Below, one piece after another: positions 57,069-64,000 of a stretch of 64,000 bases of DNA. The notes beneath the pieces were generated by a model. That model was not told the DNA's origin. It was given only the letters and a program-made list of their open reading frames with translations, and made no database searches. Every line of letters begins with the position of its first letter. The stretch's first letter is position 1. A program made the translations under genes and the position numbers. The DNA comes from Platanthera guangdongensis (taxonomy: Eukaryota; Streptophyta; Magnoliopsida; Asparagales; Orchidaceae): assembly GCA_039583875.1 (NCBI GenBank), contig CM077166.1, forward strand, positions 77,912,564-77,976,563. Reading direction: 5' to 3'.

Positions 57069-60000
57069 TTATGTAATTTGGCTGGATGCATGTAATTTTG
57101 TGAATATTTCTTTGAATACCACATTTCTAGTGTACACTCCTTCGTGCTCCTCCAATGTACCATTTTTAACCATCACTTTTGTGCTATTTGCAGAAACTCC
57201 TCTTGACAATTCCACGTACAGTTGTCCATGGCTAAAAACATCATTTGGTAAATATACTCCAACATTTGAAATTGTTTGGCCCTGTGATTTGTTGATGGTT
57301 AGAGCATAGCTCAATCGTATTGGGAATTGCTTTCGGGTGAGCTCGAAGGGCATCTTAACATCCTCTGCGCTCTTCAAGGGAATTCGTGGTAGAAATACTT
57401 TGTGTCTTTTAAACTCCCCACTCAATATTTCAGCTTCAATAACATTTCTTGAAACGTTTACACATATAAGCCTTGTTCTGTTGCACAACCCAATTTTTGG
57501 ATCATTATTTCTAAGAAGCATTATCGGTGAACCTTTCTTGAGATTGAGCTCGTGAGGTGGTAGATTCCCCGGATTTATTGAATTTAAGAATTATGGCAAA
57601 TATAAATTATGAGTGTCATCCACTACTGAGTCAAAAGAATAGTATGTTTTGCATTCTCCCGGAAATATTTCAAGACATTTTTCATTTATTTTGTTGACAT
57701 CTTCATTCAAAGGCGTTATTATGGCTCTGCTTTCCATGTAATTAACATCTGTTGGGGAACCAAGCTCAGGAAATATCGCATCGATCAATATATTTATAGA
57801 GCGTTCATCTACCCAAGGTATGGCCATGGAGGTTGGAATCTGAATCATATCATTTAGAACGGCTGGCTCATCATTGTTACCCACGCGCAGTAAGAACTCC
57901 GAGAAATGTGGATCGTCGTGAGCTCTCATGTTCATTGTTAAGCTAAGAATGCGAACATTCGTCCATAAATACGATTCAACAATGCTTGCGCTAATAATTT
58001 GAGATTTTGTTCCATTTATGACGACCGGTGTCAGCTGACGGAAATCGCCACCAAAGATCATAACCTTACCGCCGAAGGGCTCGTTGACGTCAAGGACATC
58101 CTTGAAAGATCGATCCACAGCTTCAAATGCCTTTTTATGAATCATTGGGGCCTCATCCCAAATAATTGCCCCAGCTTGTTGTATCAATTCACGCAAATCA
58201 GACTGCTTATTAAATCTACAGGTCGACATTATTTCATATCTGATAGGTATTTTGAACTTTGAGTGTGCAGTCCTCCCGCCTGGGAGTAGGTTTGCTGCGA
58301 TCCCCGATGAAGCTGTTGCTAGTATAATGAACTCTTCCTTTCTGAAAGTCGCCAGCAATTCCTGATAAAGGTACGTTTTTCCTGTACCTCCTGGACCATC
58401 CAAGAAGAACATTACATTTTGTCGTTTTCGTATAGCTGCACTGATGATGTTGAATGGTGACAGCTGTCTTGGATTAAATGAGTTTACTGAATTTAAGTCA
58501 TTATCAGATATTGAGAACGAACGTTCATGTTCTATTAGGCTGGAGAAGATGTGCAAATTCTCAAAACCTTCACTTATGGCTGGCAAACCAAAATCCTTTA
58601 CTGTTTTCTTATGCTGTTGTAGAATGTCATCTAGATCATGAAGTAACTTATCTATTTTATAAGTGCTATTTGAAGTGCCGATTGAACTGTAATCTTCAGT
58701 CATACTGTCAAAGTTCTCATCCCACAGATCTTGTACAGAATAACAAAATAACAAAATCGTTGCAAAAAGCCTTCTCAACGAAATTGGCATTCTAAAACAT
58801 CTTGCTTCAGCCAAGCAATCTCGAATGCTATTGTCCTCTTCAAGAAGTCTGTGTTGCTCTACAGGCTGTTTAAAGGTTGTACATTGAACACCGCCTATAC
58901 ACTTTAGATCCTCAAATGATTTTGGACCCTTAACATGATTAAGTAGCAGTCGTAAGTAAAACCTTTCGCCTTCCATTGGGTTGACTGCATATATTCTACC
59001 AATAACCTTTAGATTTGATACTCTCGGTATCCACTTGCGCTCGGCAGGTAGATATTTGTAGTATTTTGGAAAATCTTTATATAAGTATTTCTCGCGCTCT
59101 TGGTCGTCATTATACACACGAAAAAATTCAGTCAACATCGAGTTGGAGTTCCTCTCATTTGCCAAGACACTTGAAATCGTTTCCTCAGTACCGAAGTGAA
59201 CCTGATGTTGATTTGGTAAATGAATTTGCAGTCTCGAAATAGAAGGATACATCCTCGTCATCTCAAACTTAAATATTTTCCATAATGCCTCTGGTGCACA
59301 AACCCAGCGACCGTCAACGTACTTGCTCACCTCATCATAATTAGGGGCAGGGCGAACTTCAAACGACACACAATCGTGTCCCTTGTAGACATACTTATAC
59401 AAATACTTAATACTTTTAATACTTCTACATATCTCCACATTGATGTGGCAATCATACCTTAAGAGTAACCACGGGTTGTATGGAACGACCCATCTATTAT
59501 CCACAACAATGTCACGACCAACTGTAATAGTTCTACTATTGTCAATCTGACGTCGATAAACAGGATATGAGTCATTACCTTGAACAGTATACTCTGCAAA
59601 AGGCTTAGGATATCCCTTACTGCACCCAAAATTTTTCATGCATTGTGCATTCGGTTTGAAGTGACCACATGGTTCATGTATCATATGTTTTAGAACTACA
59701 TCATATAAAGGGCGATCCGTCTCTTGCTTGGGTATCTCAGCGCTAACCAAAGAATCGTACTCATCTAGAGTATTTAATTTATCTTTGGCATCAAAAATAA
59801 CCAATATGTGTACATGTGGTAGACCTCTCTTTTGAAACTCAATAATATGAACGTGCACAACCACCTTTCCAAGGATACCTTTGTTGAAGATCTCATCCTT
59901 TAAGTTTTCATATTTAGCTCGAAAGATTCTCGTAAGTAGATCTGGACGATCATGCGGAAGCTGTCCTGGATAAAGTTCATTTTTTATTTCACTCCAGTTA

Positions 60001-60321
60001 GGATTGCACGTCATTGTTAAAACTATATCTGGTTTGTCGTAGTGTTGCACGATTGACATTGCATCTTGATACCTCTGATACATATCTCTAGGGCTTCCAA
60101 TGAAGGAAGATGGAAGGACGGTTCGTCGCCCAATGTTTCCTAAGCAAACATAATTAAGAAAGAATAACATGAAAGACGCTAATCAACAGCTGCACATATT
60201 ACAACAGTTTGAGAAGCATGAATAAGCAAGTAAATATACCTGCATTATTTTCACCAGCATTTAAGCAATCTTGTAATCCTTGATATATCTCCGCGCGAAT
60301 TTTATTTTGATTCAGGCTAAT
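57069..60321 (-). pseudogene. Helitron RepHel gene (rolling-circle Rep plus Pif1-like helicase), 5'-truncated by an LTR element
   Basis: Encodes the Helitron transposase. The first visible exon (60321-60240) reads KIRAEIYQGLQDCLNAGENN, followed by a 100-bp intron. The second exon has DIVLTMTCNPNWSEIKNELY, the HUH motif in RGLPHVHILV (about 59816-59808), and the Tyr motif YKYVYKGHD (near 59380-59400). The helicase half has Walker A GPGGTGKT (about 58373-58396), Walker B IIWDEAPM, and the C-terminal motif YALTINKSQGQTISNVG with SHGQLYVELSR. One in-frame TAA near 57588 is the only break seen in about 1000 codons downstream of the intron. The N-terminal part is missing because of the LTR at 60322. 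Confidence 0.93.
60140..60239 (-). other. Intron in the Helitron RepHel gene (100 bp)
   Basis: The donor is GCAG|GTATAT and the acceptor TGCTTAG|GA. Joining the exons gives NNAGNIGRRTVLPSSFIGSP, the conserved entry to the Rep domain, in frame (phase 1). Confidence 0.8.
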
Positions 60322-62460
60322 TGAAAGAACTAGTGCCTAAAACACCTAGAGGGGGGGTGAATAGGTGCACTTAATCTTTTTTAACTTTTATGGCAGAAAC
60401 ACAGAATTATATGCAATTCTTCACAGCAATTCAACACAGATAACACATCAATCACAGAATTAATCACACACAGAGAACACACAGATTTTATAGTGGTTCC
60501 CCAAGGTCTGGGTACATCCACTTTCCCCCTTCGCCTATCTAGTAGTGTACTAGATTCGGCCTAACTTCTCCACTACTCCTCAGATCCTCAGATCTTACAA
60601 CTCAGAACCCCAAATAGGTTCCTACAACTCAGAGTGATCCCACTCCTACAACTCAGGCAAAAAAGACCTACCACTCAGTCTTCACCAAGACCTACACTCA
60701 GCCTTCAACAAGGCCTACACTCAGCCTTCAACAAGGCCTACACTCAGAGAAATGTATCTCCTACACTCAGTCACACAAGCCCTACCACTCAGCCTTTATA
60801 AATATATGCTTACAACTCAGATCCCTTAGGATCCTACAGAAAATAAAGAGTACAAAGATTAATAACCACAACTCTGATTGAGAAAGATGAGTTGACTGGC
60901 TTCTTGATGAGTTCATGAAAGAACTTTGCAGAGATCAACCTCCCTTGACTTTCTTCAAAGCTTCTTGAATTAGAACACAGTATGGTTGTATCTCTATGCA
61001 GATGATCTTCAATCAACTGCTGACTTGAGAATCAGATCTCAATCTGAAACTTTCTTATCAGCCTGGTTTAATAGCTGTCTTCTTAGAAGAAGCTTTCTCT
61101 TTCCAACTTCTTAGATCTTCACTTGAAGGTCTTCTTCTGGTTTGTTGTTTCTCACTTCATTGATTGCTTTCTTGATGTCCTTCTGTTGAAGGTATAAGCC
61201 TTTATATAAGCTTTATTCATGGTGACCGGCTGATCCGGTTTCTAACAAACTTCTGACAGCTCTGACAGTAGCAGTTGACCGGTTGAAATGGCAGCTGTCA
61301 AGTCATCCAGTCACTTCTTGAAATCTCTGTCACTGTCTAAAAGTGTCAAGACAGATAGTCTTTATGTGTCGACACAAATAGACCAAGTGTCGACACAAGT
61401 AGACTAAGTATCGACACTAGCCTTCATGGTGTCGACACAACTCCTTGTGTTGTAGAAATAGCTTCTCGACACTGCTTATTCATAATGTGTCGACACTGAT
61501 CCTGTGTGTCGACACAAGTCCTTCTTCTTCAATACTTAGTTGATTTCTGATAAGTGTCGACACAACTCCTTTGTGTCGACACATCTTCTTGTGTTGAAAC
61601 TTGCTAAGTGTCAACACATCTTCTTTGTGTCGACACATGCCTTCTGTGTTGAAACTTTTGTTGAGTGTCGACACATCTTCTTTGTGTCGACACATTCTTC
61701 ATGTGTTGAGACTTTTGCTAAGTGTCGACACATCTCCTTTGTGTCGATACATTCTTCATGTGTTGAGACTTTTGCTGAGTGTTGACACATCTTCCTAGTG
61801 TCGACACTTGTACTTGAACTTTGTTGAAGTTTGCTGAGTGTCGACACAGCCTCCTAGTGTCGACACTTGTACTTGAACTTTGTTGAAGTTTGCTGAGTGT
61901 CGACACAGCCTCCTAGTGTCGACACTTGTACTTGAACTTTGTTGATGTTTGCGGAGTGTCGACACAGCCTCCTAGTGTCGACACATGAACTTGAACTTTG
62001 TTGAAGTTTTGCTGAGTGTCGACATAGCCTCCTAGTGTCGACACTTTTGATGTCGACAAAGTTCCTCTGGGTGTCGACACTGCTTCTAAGTGTCGACACT
62101 TGTACTTTAGACATTTCTTTATTGTATGTCGACACTTGTACTTTAGACATTTCTTTATTGTGTGTCGACACTGCCTGTATGTGTCGACACTTTCCTTCTG
62201 GTGTCGACTTTGCCTTCCCAGTGTCAACACAATTACTCCAAGTGTCGGCACAGCTTCTCTGGGTGTCGACACAGGCCTCCTTAAGTGTCGACACTTTTCT
62301 TCTAGGTGTCGACACATGGACTTAGAAACTTTTCCTGCAAACTTGCAGTTACTTAACCTGCACAAATAAACTCAAAGCACATCAAATACATCTTGATGTA
62401 TATCATTGAGTAGGGTGAGGCTTCTTCAAATCAGGTACATATATTTCAATGTACCCAACA
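60322..62460 (-). repeat. 3' LTR of the second SIRE-like element (2139 bp)
   Basis: The minus strand reads TGTTGGGTACATTG to GCACTAGTTCTTTCA. It contains a TATATAAAGG box (plus coordinates 61199-61208), repeated CTGAGTGTAGG words (60590-60830), and the palindromic array. It is longer than the solo LTR at 50756 because its array is larger. Confidence 0.92.
61360..62330. repeat. Expanded GTGTCGACAC palindrome array
   Basis: More than forty copies of GTGTCGACAC or one-base variants in 970 bp. Part of the array (61790-62040) has become a regular tandem repeat of about 65 bp with four units, each containing two palindromes and TTGAACTTTGTTGAAG. Confidence 0.92.
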
Positions 62461-62475
62461 ATCTCCCCCTATTTG
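62461..62475 (-). other. Polypurine tract of the second SIRE-like element
   Basis: The minus strand reads CAAATAGGGGGAGAT directly before TGTTGGG, the same as in the element at 40554. Confidence 0.85.
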
Positions 62476-62735
62476 GAGAAGTCATAACCCTTAGTCAATG
62501 ATATACACCATACATAACAAATTCTCAGTATGATGTAAAACAGTAAAACATGACAGGGTAAGAACATAAACATGTATAAACAGAACATGTATAGACAATT
62601 ATCTCAGAACAATTAATGTATATAGATTGAACACATAACATTGTTCTTACTAATTCCAACATTCTCATTAATCAAAAGTTTACATAGAGTTTTAATGCAA
62701 ATAATTACAATTTGTAAACTTAAGAAAAGGCTATC
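62476..62735 (-). other. 3' untranslated spacer of the second SIRE-like element
   Basis: An AT-rich stretch between the ORF2 stop and the polypurine tract. No gene was seen. A similar spacer lies at 42201-42446 in the other element. Confidence 0.6.
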
Positions 62736-64000
62736 CTATGGCTGCTCTGGTTCCTTGATTACAATCCCCTTTCCAGATTGAATCTTTGCTTGAACTGTAG
62801 CTTCAGTATCATTAGTAGCAGCAGGCTTCTTCCCTTTGAGATGTTTCTTTTTGAACTCTTCAGCCTTTATCTTCTGCCTTTCAAAATAGTGATAAGGCTT
62901 GGGAAAATACTTGCTAGGCTCCTGTGATTAGGAGGTAGCTTTCCCAGTTTAGCCTTTCTTCTATATTGCACAATGGCCTCTTGCCTATTCTCATGTTTCC
63001 TCCACTCCAGATCAGAATACCATTTGCCTCTATCCAGGACATTGTCCTTAGCAGCCTTCCATGCAGTCAAAATGATATTCCTGGAAGTGGGGCTGCATTG
63101 TTCAAAATCAAGCCTTAATTCAGCTTGCTCTCTGAATCTTTTCTTAGATAATTGGGTCTCTTGTTCTTTTAACAGAGCCTATTGTTCTTTCAGTATTACC
63201 TCTGGCACAGGCTGGATAACTTTCTCTATGATGACATTCTGATTTCCCTCAAGAGGACTATACATAGACTGTATCTCTTGATGTATCATGTCAAAGTCTG
63301 GTGGAGGGAATATCACTTGAGCCACTTCAGCTTGCTCTCCTCCAAAGTATGCAGGATTGATTCCAGACTCTGCAACATTGTCATCATCACATAAGGGTAG
63401 ATATCCAAGGGTGGCTCTGATGGAATTGGAAATCCACTTTGCATGATCAGAGCCTGCCTTGACTAATACCCTCTCCCCCTTTATGACTTCTCTCTCTATA
63501 TGATCCCTCAGATCATCTTTCTGAAATCTTATCTATGTATTCAGATAGTTAACTCCATCTTTATAGAAAGGTTTTAACCTTTGGAGCTTGTCAGTAATTG
63601 CCTTCTGAGAATCTTCAATGGCAGTTTTCACAGCAGTGAGACTCTCTTGCAATTGCTTGTCAAATTCAGCTTTGGCAGTAGCACTTACTGCAGTCTGAGC
63701 AGTAGCTATATTCTTCATTTCAGTTACCATGGCATCATGAGAAGCTGTCAAATTATCATTCATCCTTATCTAGTTTTTCAGGACATATCCTTGCTTGACT
63801 TCTAGGTCATCAAGTTTTGTCTTTATTTTCTCTTGATGTGTGGCCAAATAGACTACTGCATTGCCTCCCTTATGGAAACAAACAGTCATTTCCTTCTTGT
63901 TAAGATTTACTTCAAATCTGATTGACTTGATGTCTTGTGCCAGATCAAATTGCAGGGATTTATTCCCTTCATCCACATATTTTTCTAGAGCTTGCCTTTG
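62736..64000 (-). pseudogene. ORF2 homologue of the second SIRE-like element (partial)
   Basis: One frame runs from the window edge to about 62930, broken only by three TAG stops (63772-63770, 63535-63533 and 63181-63179). A frameshift near 62925 then leads to the end at TAG 62736. A helical, Lys/Glu-rich part (SATAKAEFDKQLQESLTAVK) precedes CSPTSRNIIL, SDLEWRKHENRQEA and KYFPKPYHYFERQ. These line up with SPVSRNIIL, QYEWETHK and RYYPKPKEYMERQ of ORF2 at 42447-44746. Function is unknown; the N-terminal half is outside the window. Confidence 0.75.

Larger units (their letters stand above)
60322..64000 (-). mobile_element. Second SIRE-like element (minus strand), partial
   Basis: Its 3' LTR is 60322-62460, then a polypurine tract and an ORF2-like gene running off the right edge. 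It inserted into the Helitron; the left flanking 5-mer is CTAAT. LTR length, the GTGTCGACAC array and the end motifs match the solo LTR at 50756. Whether pol is present cannot be seen. Confidence 0.88.

Overview
The window is nuclear DNA of a flowering plant with a repeat-rich genome. Almost every base belongs to a transposable element, most of them nested inside one another. No host gene, rRNA or tRNA gene, or CRISPR array was recognised. The plant assignment rests on three chromodomain Ty3/gypsy (Tekay/Del-like) elements, Ty1/copia elements primed by initiator Met-tRNA, SIRE/Maximus-like LTRs, and a plant-type Helitron RepHel gene. Names such as copia-A and gypsy-1 are labels used only in this answer. 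|| Layout, left part (1-34058). A minus-strand copia element (copia-A) runs from left of the window to 31714. It sits in the integrase of an older minus-strand copia relic (copia-B, 31715-32971), which also carries a 320-bp foldback element. Copia-A has been split twice. Gypsy-1 (113-14367, LTRs of 4.7 kb, TSD TAGTG) lies in its RNase H. A SIRE-like LTR (LTR-C) lies in its reverse transcriptase and was itself split by gypsy-2 (15870-27440, LTRs of 3.0-3.1 kb, TSD GCCTT). A 1-kb stretch resembling the end of another LTR precedes 34059. || Middle part (34059-53417) is gypsy-3. Its integrase is split by a minus-strand SIRE-like element (40554-49070, TSD GTTGG) that has lost all of pol but keeps a gag-like gene and a large second ORF (ORF2). 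The two LTRs of that element differ at only 3 aligned positions, so it moved recently. The 3' LTR of gypsy-3 holds a solo LTR of another SIRE-like family (50756-52521, TSD AACTT). || Right part (53418-64000). An unassigned GC-rich and AT-rich flank leads to an 18-bp minisatellite split by a solo LTR (55076-56771, TSD GTCGG). A minus-strand Helitron RepHel gene follows (57069-60321), broken at its 5' side by the LTR of a second SIRE-like element (60322-64000, running off the window). That element also has a copy of ORF2. || Four observations stand out. (1) All three chromoviruses carry a GT...AG intron-like segment at the same codon between gag and protease; removing it fuses Gag to Pol in frame, and leaving it in ends Gag within 0-2 codons. 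(2) The pol-less element with nearly identical LTRs probably needs helper proteins yet keeps ORF2. (3) ORF2 is shared by two distinct LTR families. (4) Five unrelated LTR families each carry their own array of CpG-containing palindromic words, while the sixth, gypsy-1, instead carries a dense cluster of W-box cores. || All boundaries, frames and comparisons were read by eye. No database search or alignment program was run.
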